From Hymenopus coronatus (Eukaryota > Arthropoda > Insecta > Mantodea > Hymenopodidae), in NCBI GenBank assembly GCA_030762935.1, contig CM060900.1, forward strand, positions 399,802,132 to 399,866,131: a stretch of DNA of 64,000 nt, read 5' to 3'. How positions within the stretch are numbered: the stretch's first letter is position 1; each line of letters starts with the position of its first letter. The notes below the pieces were generated by a model. It was not told where the DNA came from, did no database searches, and saw nothing but the letters and a program-made list of their open reading frames with translations. Shown here one piece after another: positions 8,788-19,707 of this stretch. A program made the translations under genes and the position numbers.

Positions 8788-9843
8788 CTGTTCCAGGAAC
8801 TCAGAGACTTCGACGCCCTACGCCCCAACGGGGGGTATGTCTTGTCCAGAGCCGCAATTTCAGGGGACCTCATGGTGCGCACTAGGTCCGCGGAGGACTA
8901 CCAGCGCCTGACTGCCTTTCTGAGGGAGCGTGGGGTACCTTTCACCCTGAAACGAAGCTCCAAGAACGACCAGACGTACAGTACTGTGGTGAAGCACGTT
9001 TACTTTGACGGCGCGGAAGAGGAAATTAGGGCTGAACTGCACTCCGCGCACTTTTCAGTGCTGCGAGTAGTGCAGCTCAGGCGTTACGACCGAGCCCGAA
9101 CTCCTCTACCGTTATACCTGGTGGACCTGGCAACAGCTGAGGTCCTGGCCCGGTTGAGATCGTTGGAGCAGGTGTTGCACTTTCGGGTGAAGGTGGAACC
9201 CTACCGACGACCTTTCATCCCCATCCAGTGTAATCGGTGCCAGCAGCTGAGACACACGGAGGCAACGTGTAGTGCGGGTACCGTTGTGTGCTCTAAGTGC
9301 TCGGCCTCCCACGACTCGCGGAGCTGTGACGTTCCCCCACCCCAAAGGAGATGCGCGCTGTGTCTCAATTCGGGCCACGGGGCCAGGTACCGGGCTTGTC
9401 CCGAGTACCAGAGACAAGTTGCAGCAGCGCGCAACTCCCAGGGGACGGGGGCACGGGCGCCTCCGGCGGGAAGTGGGGGTCGAGTGCGTGGAGAGGCTCC
9501 GGTGAGCGCGCCGCCTGCCCCTCGTGGCTCGGTGATAAGCGTCGTTAGCGCTGGGGGGGTAAACGAGCCGAGGACCCGAAAGCCAAGCCGACCACAGGTA
9601 AAGCCACGTCAACCCCCGAAGGAAGTGCCGACGAGGGAGGAGACCCTGGCTGACCCTCGCCTGGAGCACCAGCGCAATATGTTCAGACGTGCGTCAGCTG
9701 AGCACTGGAGGGACGCAGACATACAGGACGTCTGTATGCATATCCTGGAACTACTGGCCACTTCGCGGGAATCGGAGACCCGGAGCATCCTGGCCTGCTA
9801 CAGAGACTTTTTCCAACTCCTCACCTCTCCTGGCTTCCTATGA
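8785..9843 (+). CDS. J2 ORF1: gag C-terminal two-thirds, 5'-truncated
   Basis: The frame is open from 8785 (GTT CTG TTC CAG), right after the TTTAG junction, to TGA 9841-9843. No start codon of its own is evident; by alignment to J3 the N-terminal part (about 180 residues) is missing. Domains: LRDFDALRPNGGYV, a PRE_C2HC-type region ending RTPLPLYLVDLATAE and LHFRVKVEPY, then zinc knuckles CNRCQQLRHTEATC, CSKCSASHDSRSC and CALCNSGHG-type CALCLNSGHGARYRAC, then a basic Pro-rich linker and a helical C-terminus. The stop codon overlaps the ORF2 start as ATGA (9840-9843). Confidence 0.85.
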   Translation, partial: VLFQELRDFDALRPNGGYVLSRAAISGDLMVRTRSAEDYQRLTAFLRERGVPFTLKRSSKNDQTYSTVVKHVYFDGAEEEIRAELHSAHFSVLRVVQLRRYDRARTPLPLYLVDLATAEVLARLRSLEQVLHFRVKVEPYRRPFIPIQCNRCQQLRHTEATCSAGTVVCSKCSASHDSRSCDVPPPQRRCALCLNSGHGARYRACPEYQRQVAAARNSQGTGARAPPAGSGGRVRGEAPVSAPPAPRGSVISVVSAGGVNEPRTRKPSRPQVKPRQPPKEVPTREETLADPRLEHQRNMFRRASAEHWRDADIQDVCMHILELLATSRESETRSILACYRDFFQLLTSPGFL

Positions 9844-12580
9844 ATCACACACCCAAACTCAATTGTATGACATGGAACGCACACGGCTTAAAAATACGAA
9901 AGACTGAACTTAGAGACTTCTTAACACGCAACAACATACAAATAGCATTAATTACAGAAATTCATTTAAGCGACAAAGACAGATTTAACATGCCAGGTTA
10001 CACTACCCACCGCAACGATCGAAACAGACGCGGAGGTGGGACGGCCGCAATAATAAAACATAGCATTGCCCATGATGTTGCTCCACAACCGCAATTTTCA
10101 ACTCTAGGAGCTACTAGTATTTACATCACCATTGACAACAACAAGGTTCTAATCACGGCGGCATATGCCCCCCAGGCGTACTAAACATAGCAGACATTAA
10201 CGCAATCTCGCAGGTAAACTACAGGGTGCTAATAGCCGGAGATCTCAACGCAAAACACCTCATTTGGAACTGCAATGAGACTAACCCTGAAGGCACGGCC
10301 CTCCTAAACCTTGAAAATAATTCTGATATAATAATTCACACTCCTACGGAACATACGTATATCCCGTTCAGCCGAAACCAAAGGCTTGATATTCTAGATA
10401 TTGCCGTGACGCGTAATCTCACTCGTAGGATCAACCTACAAGTTAAGAACGAACTCTCTTCCGATCACTTACCAATGATCATAACATTAGAGGGCACTGC
10501 AGCCCCCAATCCACCAGTCGAGCGTCTAAACTACAATAAAGCAGACTGGGATAGGTTTGCAAACACAATCAACAAGCACCTACATACTACACAGCTAAAT
10601 ACAGCAGAAAACATGAATGAGGCGGTAGCTCAACTAGAAAATGCAATAAAAGCTGCAACCAAAGAAGCTATACCAATAAACAAACCTAAGCAATACCAAT
10701 CACAACTACCACCTGACATCCAAATGCTAGCAGCGGAAAGAAACCGATATAGACGGCGATGGCAGAAAACACGTCATATTGTAGACCAAGAATACGTTAG
10801 ACACTTAAATACCCTGGTCAGAGAGAGAACAACAAACCATCTCTCTCAACAATGGCAGAATACACTCGAGAACCTCGACTACGAACGAGACTCGGTGTGG
10901 AGAATTGCACGCTGTCTAACACGCGATAAAACACAAATACCACCATTATAGCACAATCAAACAATCGCATCCACAGACCAACAAAAAGCAGATATGCTCG
11001 CAGACACACTGCAAGAAATCTGTACACCTAATCTTACTCCCTGCTGCCCTCAATTTACGGAGGCAACGGAAGATGAAACGGAAATTTTCAAAGAACAGGT
11101 AACCCACAACTTAGTGAGAAAAACCTGCCCGAGTGAAATAAACTGGCTAATCAGGCACCTCCCAAAGAGAAAATCCCCTGGGCCATATAACATCCCAACA
11201 GTGGCCCCAATGCATTTGCCCGAAAGGGCAATTAAGCTACTGTCTGACATATTCAACTACGTGCTCATTAGTGGACATTACCCTAAAAGGTGGAAACCAG
11301 CCACCGTGGTCCACTTCCCTAAAAAGGGGAAAAACTTGTCCAAACCGCACAACTACAGACCAATTAGTCAACTAAGCACATTTGGAAAACTTCTCGAAAA
11401 AGTAATTCTCAAACGTCTCAACTCTCAACTAAACAAACAAAACATACTAATTCCAGAACAATTTGGATTCCGAGCCAAACACTCAACAACTCTTCGACTA
11501 ATCAGGGCAACCGAATCTATAGCGCACGGTATCAACATTAACAAATCAACAGGTTATTTATTATTAGATGTCGAACGAGCCTTCGACAGAGTACGGCATG
11601 CTGGCCTACTAAAGAAGCTCAAAACAATAAATATACACGACTCATTCATTAAACTCATAACAAACTACCTAAGTGATCGAAAATTTCAATCCAGAGTAAA
11701 CAATCACCTGTCATCCGAACGCCCAATCAAAGCCGGAGTGCCACAAGGCAGCATACTCGGGCCAACACTAATTAATATCTATATAAATGACATCCCAAAA
11801 CCCGAAAATACAGAACTATGCATTTATGCGGACGACACCGCCATAATGACCCAATCAGGTAAAACGGAATTCATTCACAGCAGACTTCAGAGGTCCCTCA
11901 ATAACCTAGTGGACTGGCTTACCAAATGGCGAATCAAAGTAAATGCACCAAAAACTCAAGCAATCATATTCACAAAGCGTATCAATCACAGATTTCCCAG
12001 ACACCCCCTGCCTCCACTTACCATATTTGGTGAAGATATTGGATGGACAGATATGGTAACTTGGCTAGGACTTAAAATGGATCAGGGTCTTACATGGAAA
12101 AAGCATATTACCCAGACTCGTGGAAAAGCCAATGCTCAATTGGGCAGTCTATACCCACTCATCAACATGGGCTCACAGCTAAGCCTTAACATGGGACTCA
12201 CACTTTACAAAACATTAATCCGACCTATAATTACTTACGCATCCCAAGTATGGGGGTATGCCGCCGAAAATCACATCAGAAACTTACAAAGATTCCAAAA
12301 TAAAATTCTACGCTTAGTATCTAAGGTACCATACACAGCTCCAGCTGACATACTCCACGAAGAACTCAAAATACATACAATCGAACAATTCATTAAAAAG
12401 CTAACCTACGACACGTATCAAAAATTAAGTGCACATCACAACCCTTTAATAGAAACGCTAGGGAACTACGACACACAAACAAACAAACACAACAGATCTT
12501 TAACACTTTTCGACAGGACTATAACACAACAGACCACTCCAGACGAAATACAACAATACTTTACAAACCTCCTTCCCTAA
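9840..12580 (+). pseudogene. J2 ORF2: endonuclease-reverse transcriptase, one frameshift and one stop
   Basis: The start ATG 9840 overlaps the gag stop (ATGA), an arrangement that permits stop-start translational coupling, as reported for the SART1 element. Endonuclease landmarks: MTWNAHGLK, NDRNRRGGGTAAII, IAGDLNAKHLIWNC and SSDHLPMI. RT landmarks: KRKSPGPYNIP, NYRPISQLSTFGKLLEK, PEQFGFRAKHSTT, LLDVERAFDRVRH, AGVPQGSILGPTL and CIYADDTAIM (YADD intact). A run of six C near 10170 is seven in J3, so one C was lost and the frame shifts; TAG 10949-10951 stands where J3 has a leucine codon region reading CAC. From 10952 to TAA 12578-12580 the frame is unbroken. Confidence 0.88.
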
Positions 12581-13349
12581 AAACCTCTCTTCTTCTAACA
12601 CACAACTATATATGTTTATTCTTTCTCTCTTCTCATATGTTTCAGTACCAGCCCGTCGCAGAGCCCTAAAGCCCTCAGCTGTAGCTGAGGCGGATCGGGG
12701 GAAGGGGCCTCCCATTGAGATCGACGCGGGCAGTGTTTTCGGGCAGCTGCAATATGGAGACAATCACTTAGACGACCTTGGCAACTACATGGTAAACGAG
12801 ATGACGAAGGCCTATGAGCCCGGTACTACTACTAGCGACGAGCGGCTGCGCAACCACTGACGGACGGAGAAATCTCCCGAAGCAACAGCGCAGAAGTGGA
12901 ACTCCAAATATATGTCTCATTCAAAACATATACTATAAGACTAAATTTAAGTGCTTGTCAAATAACATTTTACCTAATATGACAAGCAGGCACACCCTGC
13001 AGAAGTAGAACATAATTATTAACGAAAAAAACACTTATAAAGTAGCGCATGATTATCCACTGATATTGTTCAGGTTTCATGTAAAATCCCAGTAAGTAGC
13101 ATTAACGCGCTCGCATTAAATGCATGCCAGCTAAGTAGCTCTCACTTACTAACCGGGGTGCTATGCGGGACCCGACTAATGCATGTTTGCACGAAAGTAC
13201 TCTATATAACGATTAACACGTGGAGGGTTTTTTTAGTGGATATACCGCACTCTGCGGGGAGCTCCACATATCCCCCAAGCCATTGCACTAAGGCTTGGGG
13301 TCGAATGCAGGAATGCATTTTTCCCCTTCACGGTAAAAAAAAAAAAAAA
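12581..13349 (+). other. J2 3' UTR with type A tail and poly(A)
   Basis: 12687-12712 holds the J-type G/C block. The stretch 12840-13150 is shared with J3. Tail blocks: GGGGTGCTATGCGGGACCC from 13155; ACGTGGAGGGTTTTTTTAGT from 13218; terminal hairpin CCCCAAGCC (13273-13281), 10-base loop ATTGCACTAA, GGCTTGGGG (13292-13300); A15 at 13335-13349. The terminal part is homologous to the tails of gag-only units G3, G5 and G6. I did not find a convincing copy of the 12-base-loop hairpin here. Confidence 0.7.
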
Positions 13350-13361
13350 CAACTTTAGGTT

Positions 13362-13866
13362 CAGTGCCCCCTGTATCCCCGGAGCAGGGCTTCATCTCCA
13401 CAACAGCCACAGCAGCACCATCTAGCTTCACCACCAATCAACTCTTCACCAAACGCTTCACCTGACAACTCATCCACACCAATGGACACCTTCCTGAAGG
13501 ACACCGTGAGCTCCATCCAGCAGCACATCGCCGCCATCCTGACGCCTACACACCAACTCGGCCTCCGTCTCGAGGAACCAGGATTCGGAAGGTGTTGCAG
13601 GTGATCATGGCGAAGTGCTTGCGTCTGTTCAGCGCCAGTTGGATCGCATAGAGAGCCACTTCGTCCATTCACCTGCCAAGGACAGCGACGACAGGAGCTC
13701 GCGGCTGGAGTCTCTTGAGGCTTCGTTCCTGGGTATCCGAGAGCTGCAACATCAACTACACCAGGCCATCTCCAAGAAACTACACTACCTTCAGAAAGGA
13801 ATCAGCTCTGACATCCTCACCTACAGCGCTACCGGTTCGACCCCCAGGGGAAGGAAGAACCGGTAG
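13362..13866 (+). pseudogene. G2 gag-like C-terminal fragment
   Basis: From 13362 the frame reads QCPLYPRSRASSPQQ, matching the end of the third knuckle of G1 (QCPLYPRS), then a Ser/Pro linker and an amphipathic stretch FLKDTVSSIQQHIAAIL, to a TGA at 13602-13604. A frameshift near 13590 restores coiled-coil sequence in another frame (VQRQLDRIESHF to LQKGISS), ending at TAG 13864-13866. The coiled coil differs from that of G1, so this is a separate gag-only subfamily. Confidence 0.65.
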
Positions 13867-14238
13867 TACTGACATCATCACCTCAGGGAGAGAGTGGCAG
13901 CTCTCCCTGCACTACCAATCCCATTTTTCACCAACAAATCCTAATCACCTACAATTTCCTTAATTCTTCACCTATACTTCGCTACGGTGGCCGGCTGGGC
14001 CTTGGTCAAGCCGGTCGGCTAGCAGAACCCTCTCCCCTGGTGGCCGCATGGCGGGCCAGTTCACTTTTACCTTTGACTGTGCGGGTGCAACAGCGGTACC
14101 GCAGCATCCGTACCTTCCAATACCGGTGGAGGGGTTTTTTAGTCGGTAGGCCCACTCTGGGAGACCCCGAACCTCCGGGCAAGCCAGCCTGGGTTAGTCC
14201 TTAAGGTGAATTTTTCTCCTCCACTTGAAACTAAAAAA
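13867..14238 (+). other. G2 3' UTR: type C tail
   Basis: Hairpin GGCCGGCT (13989-13996) with AGCCGGTC (14009-14016) around the 12-base loop GGGCCTTGGTCA; then GCGGGTGCAACAGCGGTACC from 14081; then TACCGGTGGAGGGGTTTTTT from 14121; then the interrupted A-tract. It is homologous to the J1 tail, with a different stem but the same loop size and pattern. Confidence 0.7.
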
Positions 14239-14268
14239 CTTTAGGTTCAAACGTAGGTGGTGGGCTAC

Positions 14269-15406
14269 ATGGCGAAGAAGAGACTCCGCAGAGCCACCGC
14301 TGCTAAGGCAGCAACCATTGCCTCCTCCCCGGCAACCGCCGAGGAGGTAGCATCTCCGACGCCACCGTTCGCGGCAAGCCCTGCTTCGCCGCCGGCCGCC
14401 ACCGCAGTCTCGCCACAACTGCAGCCGCAGTTGCCGCCATCGCCGTCGCCACCGACGTCTCCATCCACCTCCACGTCGCCGCCGCCCCGGTTCAGTGCCG
14501 TGGTACGGGGGTCCCTCGGGACCTTCTCACCCGGCAACTGCTCACCGCCGTGTAGTCGCGGTGGTATTCTTGCTTGAGGGCCACCCGCATATACTGCGAC
14601 CGGCGGCCAACGCCGCTCGTTCGTCTGGAGATACAGGACCAGGCTGACTTGGAAGCTGCCTTGGCGTCAGGGTTGCCTTATTGGGGCGACTTCTGGTCGT
14701 CGAGGCTAGCCGACAGGAACGCCATCGGCCCAGCAGACGCTGTTGTGCCTACGGATACACAGCTGAAGTCTGCTCTTCACCGCCGAGGTGCCACTACTGT
14801 GGTACCAATACCAACACCGCCGAGTGCACTGGGCACGATCTCCGCCGTCGCCGCCGATTCTGTGCCACCTGTAGTGGCACAGGACACTTCACCGTGCAAG
14901 CCCAGTGCCCTCTCTACCCAAGGAGCAACACATCTTCACCACCTCCTGCCCGCCGCACCACACCACCGCAGACTTCAACCACCACAGAGGCCTCACCGCC
15001 TGCACTCTCAACAGACGCAGCGGCGCGAGAAGCCATTCAGGACTTCCACGCGGAGATCCTGAAGGTCGGCGCTCTCCTAGCTGCCCTGGAAGAGACATGC
15101 AGCCTCCTGACACAGAAGTTGCAGGAATTTCAAGCTTTTAGCGCCGCAGCAGCCACCAGCCAACAGACCACAGCCGCCGACCTGTCCACCAGCAACGACG
15201 CCCTCATGCAGCCGCTGAGACAGGTTCTCCTGCAGAATGCTGCTTACCTCACTGAGCTGTTCCAATCAAGACGTCAACAGGCCAACACCGCTCCTCCTCC
15301 TGTACAGCTTGAAAGGCACGCACGGCCTGGGGATCCTCGGCCACCTTCCCAGTGGAAGACTACTTGGAGCTTCGCTGAGCAATTTCGAAGCAGGTACAAT
15401 CCGTAA
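14269..15406 (+). pseudogene. G3 gag-like gene, two frameshifts
   Basis: ATG 14269 (MAKKRLRRATAAKAATIAS) opens an Ala/Pro-rich N-terminus like G1. A G-run near 14510 is one base shorter than in G1 and shifts the frame just after PRFSAVVRG; a second one-base loss near 14677 (GCC TTA for GCC CTT) restores the G1 frame as LGRLLVVEASRQERHRP. The knuckles are present: CAYGYTAEVC-type first (histidine replaced by tyrosine), CHYCGTNTNTAEC and CATCSGTGHFTVQAQC. The C-terminal coiled coil and a distinctive end (QWKTTWSFAEQFRSRYNP) close at TAA 15404-15406. G5 and G6 share this C-terminus and G1 does not, so coding subtype and tail type go together. Confidence 0.78.
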
Positions 15407-15751
15407 GATTTCTACGTCCTATTCTCTCCCAAATTTCCACCTTTTATTTACTTTCTAATATCACCTCCATTCCCTAGGCTTCAGTCAGGTTGCAAGGCTG
15501 TCAACCTAGAACTAACCTTTTACTTGCTCCCGCACAACGTGCGGCAGCATCCCTTCTTTCTTGTACTAACCCTGGTGCATTAGCGGGACCGTGCTAAGCC
15601 ACGCTATTCAGAACAAGCTACTGTTATAACGTGGAGTTTTTTAGTGGGAATGCCGCATGAGGAAGCGGAGAGTCGCACATATCCTCCTAGCCATTGCACT
15701 TCGGCAGGGGTTGAATGCGTAATGGATTTTGACCTCCACGGTAAAAAAAAA
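15407..15751 (+). other. G3 3' UTR: type A tail
   Basis: The box AGGCTTCAGTCA (15476-15487) lies within CTAGG/CCTAG (15474-15478 with 15505-15509) and beside AGGTTG/CAACCT. Then TGGTGCATTAGCGGGACC from 15573, ACGTGGAGTTTTTTAGTGGG from 15629, an imperfect terminal hairpin near 15684-15710, and A9. Confidence 0.65.
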
Positions 15752-16117
15752 CTTTAGGTTAACTAATAACTGACGATGCCCGCAGGCTGTTATATATAAA
15801 ATATCACCATCTACTACAAAACCTATATCACCACCAACTCCCCCCAGGGTGCACTCAGGGCGCAAGCCATGAGGGTACCCTGGCACTTCAGTCTTTCACT
15901 CGCTGTTACTGCCACTTGCACGCAGCATCCATTCATCACAAGAAATGCGCAGGTGCTTAATGCGGTACTGCACAAGCGACGGAGGGGCCTCCTATTTCCG
16001 GTGGGGATTTTTCATGGGTAGTGCCGCCCTGGTTCGAGTCCAGGGCGAGGAGTCTCACACTCCCAGGCTTGCCCGGGGTAAGGGCGTCAGTAGTCTTTTC
16101 CCCTGCCCCTAAAAAAA
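15752..16117 (+). mobile_element. G4: 3'-end fragment of a gag-only unit, type B tail
   Basis: The fragment begins at CTTTAGGTT (15752-15760) and has no coding part. It contains a complete type B tail: the long hairpin CCAGGGTGCACTCA (15844-15857), loop GGGCGCAAGCCA (15858-15869), TGAGGGTACCCTGG (15870-15883); CAGGTGCTTAATGCGGTACT from 15950; TTCCGGTGGGGATTTTT from 15997; T-arm-like hairpin CGCCCTGG, TTCGAGT, CCAGGGCG (16025-16047); and A7 (16111-16117). It is a severe 5' truncation of a G1-type element. Confidence 0.7.
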
Positions 16118-16157
16118 TTCGAGAGTTGACAAGTCACTTGATCTTCGAGCTGTCTAC

Positions 16158-17240
16158 ATGGCGAAGAGCAGACTCCGCAGAGCCGCCGCTGCTAAGGCAG
16201 CAACCAGCGCCTCCTCCTCGGCAGCCGCCGAGGAGGTGGCACCTCCGACACCACCGGTCGCGACAAGCCCTGCTTCGCCGCTGGCCACCATCACCTGCGC
16301 CACCGACGTCTCCACCCAGCTCCACGACGCCGCCCCGGTTCAGTGCCGTGGTACGGGGGACCCTCGGGACCTTCCGACCCGGCATCTGCTCACCGCCGTG
16401 CAGTCGCGGTGGTCTTCTTGCTTGAGGGCCACCCGCATATACTGCGACCGGGGGCCAACGCCGTTCGTTCGTCTGGAGATACAGGACCAGGCTGACTTGG
16501 AAGCTGCCTTGGCGTTAGGGCGAATTCTGGCCGTCGAGGCTAGCCGACAGGAACGCCATCGGCCCTGCCGACGCTGCTGTGCCTAGGGACACACAGCTGA
16601 AGTCTGCTCTTCACCGCCGAGGTGCCACTACTATGGTACCAATACCAACACCGCCGAGTGCACTGGGCACGATCTCCGCCGTCGCCGCTGATTCTGTGCC
16701 ACCTGTCGTGGCACAGGACACTTCTCCGGGCAAGCCCAGTGCCCTCTATACCCAAAGAGTAGCACTTCTTCACCAACTGCTGCCCACCGCACCACACCAC
16801 CGCAGACTTCAACCACCACAGAGGCCTCACCACCTGCACTCTCAACAGACGCAGCGACGCGAGAAGCCATTCAGGACCTCCACGCGCAGATCCTGAACGT
16901 CGGCGCTCGACTAGCTGCCCTGGAAGAGCCATGCAGCATCCTCACACAGAAGCTGCAGGAGTGGCAAGCTTCTAACGCCGCAGCAGCCACCAGCCAGCAG
17001 ACCACAGCCGCCGACCTGTCCACCAAGATCGAAGCCCTCATGCAGCCTCTGAGGCAGGTTCTCCTGCAACAAGCTGCTTACTCTGCTGAGCTGTTCCAGT
17101 CAAGACGGCAGCTACCCAACACCGCTCCTCTTCCTGTACAGGCTGAGGGGCACGCACGGCCTGGGGATCCTCGGCCACCAACACAGTGGAAGACTACTGG
17201 GAGCTTCGCTGAGCAATTCCGAATCAGGTATAATCCTTAA
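16158..17240 (+). pseudogene. G5 gag-like gene, heavily broken
   Basis: ATG 16158 gives MAKSRLRRAAAAKAATSAS. The Pro-rich segment has an internal deletion that shifts the frame (the PRFSAVVRG region is read as other residues) before returning at DPRDLPTRHLLTAVQSRW. A second deletion removes part of the LPLLG loop. Stops: TAG 16584-16586 inside the first knuckle (where G1 has phenylalanine) and a TGA near 16690 where G1 has arginine. The second knuckle has lost a cysteine (CHYYGT). Past 16750 the frame shifts again and ends with the G3-type C-terminus (QWKTTGSFAEQFRIRYNP) at TAA 17238-17240. Confidence 0.75.
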
Positions 17241-17590
17241 GTTTTCTACGTCCTATTCTCTCCTCAATTTCCACCTTTTATTTCCTCTCTAATATCACCT
17301 TCATTCCCTAGGCTGCAGTCAGGTTCTATAGCTATCAGCCTAGAAATAACCTTTCACTTGCTCCCCCACAACGTGCGGCAGCTTCCTATCTTTCTTGTAC
17401 TAACGCGGGTGCATTATCGGGACCGCGCCAAGCAACGGAATTCATAACAAACTACTGTTATAACGTGAAGGGGTTTTTAGTGGGTATGCCGCATGAGGAA
17501 GCGGAGAGTCCCACATATCCTGCCAGCAATTGCACTTCGGCTGCGGGTTGAATGCGTAATGCATTTTTTCCCTCCACAGTAAAAAAAAAA
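17241..17590 (+). other. G5 3' UTR: type A tail
   Basis: Stem CTAGGCT (17308-17314) pairs with AGCCTAG (17337-17343) around the box GGCTGCAGTCAGG. Then GCGGGTGCATTATCGGGACC from 17405, a GGGGTTTTTAGTGGG block from 17470, a decayed terminal hairpin near 17520-17547, and A10. Confidence 0.65.
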
Positions 17591-18179
17591 TCGAGAGTCA
17601 GAGGACTTCGAAGCGGGACTTCGAGACAGCGAGACCACCAGACGAGCGAGAGGAAGCAACTGCAGTGCAGAAGAGCCCGACTAGCCAACCTTAGGCGACA
17701 AGAAGGGATCAGAGCCAGCTCTCTCTTCAAAGTACTTCGCTTCGCCGACTCTCGCGACCCTCCCGGCGAGTGAGCCAGCAACTGCCAGTCAATCTAAGCA
17801 GCTCATGGTGGGCGTATTCTACGAGGTCCGCTACTCGCTCAGCTCAGCCCTATACTAGCGAGCTCAACTTTATAGCAGGATAGGGGAACAAGGCCGCAGC
17901 CAACTGTCTCCTGACTGGTACCATAGGCGCCTTCCGGCAGGTCCTCTGTTCTTCGGGCTTTTTAGCGTCCTCTAGCAGCTCTTTTTCTTTGACTATCACT
18001 ATCTTCCTCTTTTCTATCTAGGTTAAGCTACCGGTTAGGCCCCTATAGTAAGATTTAGGCTTTATCTCTTTACTTCTTCCCTCTTCACATTGAGCTTGGA
18101 GTAAGTTCATAAACTCATTACTTTCTAATAACATATTTAACTGTTAAACTCACCAAGTCCTACACACTACCTAATCCTA

Positions 18180-19706
18180 ATGGCCCGAAGAAAGCACAAG
18201 AACTCTCCATCGGAGATGCGTGTCACCAGACAGATGGTAGTCAAGACAAGTCTAGATTTTGGCGCCACTCCTTCTACGCATCCCTCAGGCCCTTCTGCTG
18301 CTCCTCCTGCCACCGCTCCACCATCCACTGTTTCTTTCTCCTCTGTTTCACCGGCCACCATTCCTTCCTCCCCATCCTTAGCTCACGTCACTCCACGTTC
18401 CACCACTCCTCTGACGCACACTTCCTCTGCTCCTTCTTGTTTCCATTCGTCGTCCGTCTCTGTGGTGACACAGAGAGCCCCCCGTCCTCTCTGAGCTTCC
18501 TGCTCTTCTGCCTCCTCTCCACGCCTGCCAACCCCGCCACATCTCCTAACCCTAGTCCTCCCCCTGCCCCTTTCTATCCTCCTGCCTCTCAACCTAACCC
18601 TGCCCTTGGCTCCTCATCCCGACGTCCAATGCACCCAGTCCCAGCCCCTCCCAGTGCCCCTTCTTCCTATTCCCAAGCCCTCAACTCCAGTCTCCAAGCT
18701 CCCATTTACATCCCCCACCACTGTGTTTCTCTGTTACAGAATCTTAGAGACTTCGACGCCTTGCGTCCCAACGGAGGGTATGTCATAACCAGAGCCCCCA
18801 TTTCAGGTGACTATATGGTGCGCACTAGATCCGCGGAGGATTATCACCGCATGACTGCCTTCCTGAGGGAACGTAGGGTCCCTTTTACGCTGACAAGAAC
18901 CTCTGGGAAGAACGAGACCTTCCGTGCTGTGGTAAAGCACGTCTACTTTGACGGCGCGGAAGAGGACATTAGGGCTAAGCTGCACTCCGCGAACTGTTCA
19001 GTGCTGCGGGTAGTGCAGCTCAGGCGTTACGACCGAGCCCGAACTCCTCTACAGTTATACCTAGTGGACCTGGCAACAGCTGAAGACCTGGCCTGGTTGA
19101 GGTCGTTGGAGCAGGTGTTACACTTTGGTGTGAAGGTGTAACCCTACTGGCGACCCTTCATCCCCATCCAATGTAATAGATGCCAGCAGCTGAGGCACAC
19201 GGAGGCAAAGTGTAGTGCGGGTACCGTTGTGTGCTCTAAGTGCGCGGCGTCCCACGACTCGCAGAGCTGTAACGTTCCCCTACCCCAAAGGAAATGCGCA
19301 GGCTCCTCAGGCGGAAAGTGGAGGTCGAGTGCGTGGAGAGGCTCCGGTGCGCGCGCCGCCTGCCTCTCGTGGCCCGGTGATGGGCGTCGTTAGCGTTGGT
19401 GGGTAAACGAGCCGAGAACCCGAAAGCCAAGCCAACCACAGGTAAAGCCACGTCAACCCCCGCAGGAAGTGCCGACGAGGGAGGAGACCCTGGTAGACCC
19501 TCACCTGGAGCACCAGCGCAACATGTTCAGACGTGCGTCAGCTGAGCACTGGAGGCAGGCCGACATACAGGACGTCTATATGCACATCCTGGAATTACGG
19601 GCCACTTCGTGGGTGTCGGAGACCCGGAGCATCCTGGCCTGCTACAGAGACTTCTTTCAACTCCTCACCTCTCCTGGCTTTCTAAGAACCACACACCCAA
19701 ACTTAA
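18180..19706 (+). pseudogene. J3 ORF1: gag, frameshift, stop and internal deletion
   Basis: ATG 18180 opens MARRKHKNSPSEMRVTRQ, a basic start followed by a Ser/Thr/Pro-rich region. A frameshift near 18485 leads into the frame that carries LRDFDALRPNGGYV, the PRE_C2HC region and LHFGVKV, stopped by TAA 19139-19141 where J2 has glutamate. Knuckles CNRCQQLRHTEAKC and CSKCAASHDSQSC follow in the same frame. About 115 bases present in J2 are missing after 19300, which removes the third knuckle and shifts the frame. The C-terminal helix (LEHQRNMFRRASAEHWR) is intact. The gag stop and ORF2 start, ATGA in J2, read AAGA here. Confidence 0.8.
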
Positions 19707-19707
19707 T

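Larger units (their letters stand above)
8785..13349 (+). mobile_element. J2: 5'-truncated Jockey-like retrotransposon with type A tail
   Basis: Truncated 5' end inside gag, ORF1 remainder 8785-9843, ORF2 9840-12580 (one frameshift, one stop), a 3' UTR of about 750 bases ending in a type A tail, and A15 at 13335-13349. J2 is nearly identical over long stretches to J3 (17591-22830), so the two are sister copies. J1 is a more distant relative. Confidence 0.85.
13353..14238 (+). mobile_element. G2: 5'-truncated gag-only unit with type C tail
   Basis: The unit begins at the TTTAGGTT junction with gag sequence cut inside the third zinc knuckle, and ends in a type C tail and the interrupted A-tract GAAACTAAAAAA (14227-14238). 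Its tail matches that of the autonomous J1, although its coding part is gag-only. Confidence 0.7.
14239..15751 (+). mobile_element. G3: gag-only unit with type A tail
   Basis: The unit starts at CTTTAGGTT (14239-14247), has a 5' leader of about 22 bases, a broken gag (14269-15406), a type A tail and A9 (15743-15751). Confidence 0.75.
16118..17590 (+). mobile_element. G5: gag-only unit with type A tail
   Basis: The unit starts TTCGAGAGTTGAC directly after A7, with a 40-base leader, broken gag 16158-17240, type A tail and A10 (17581-17590). Confidence 0.75.

Noticed and set aside
8773..15760. True telomeric (TTAGG)n satellite
   Set aside because: Each junction has a single TTAGG; no tandem run of the unit or its complement was seen anywhere in the window.
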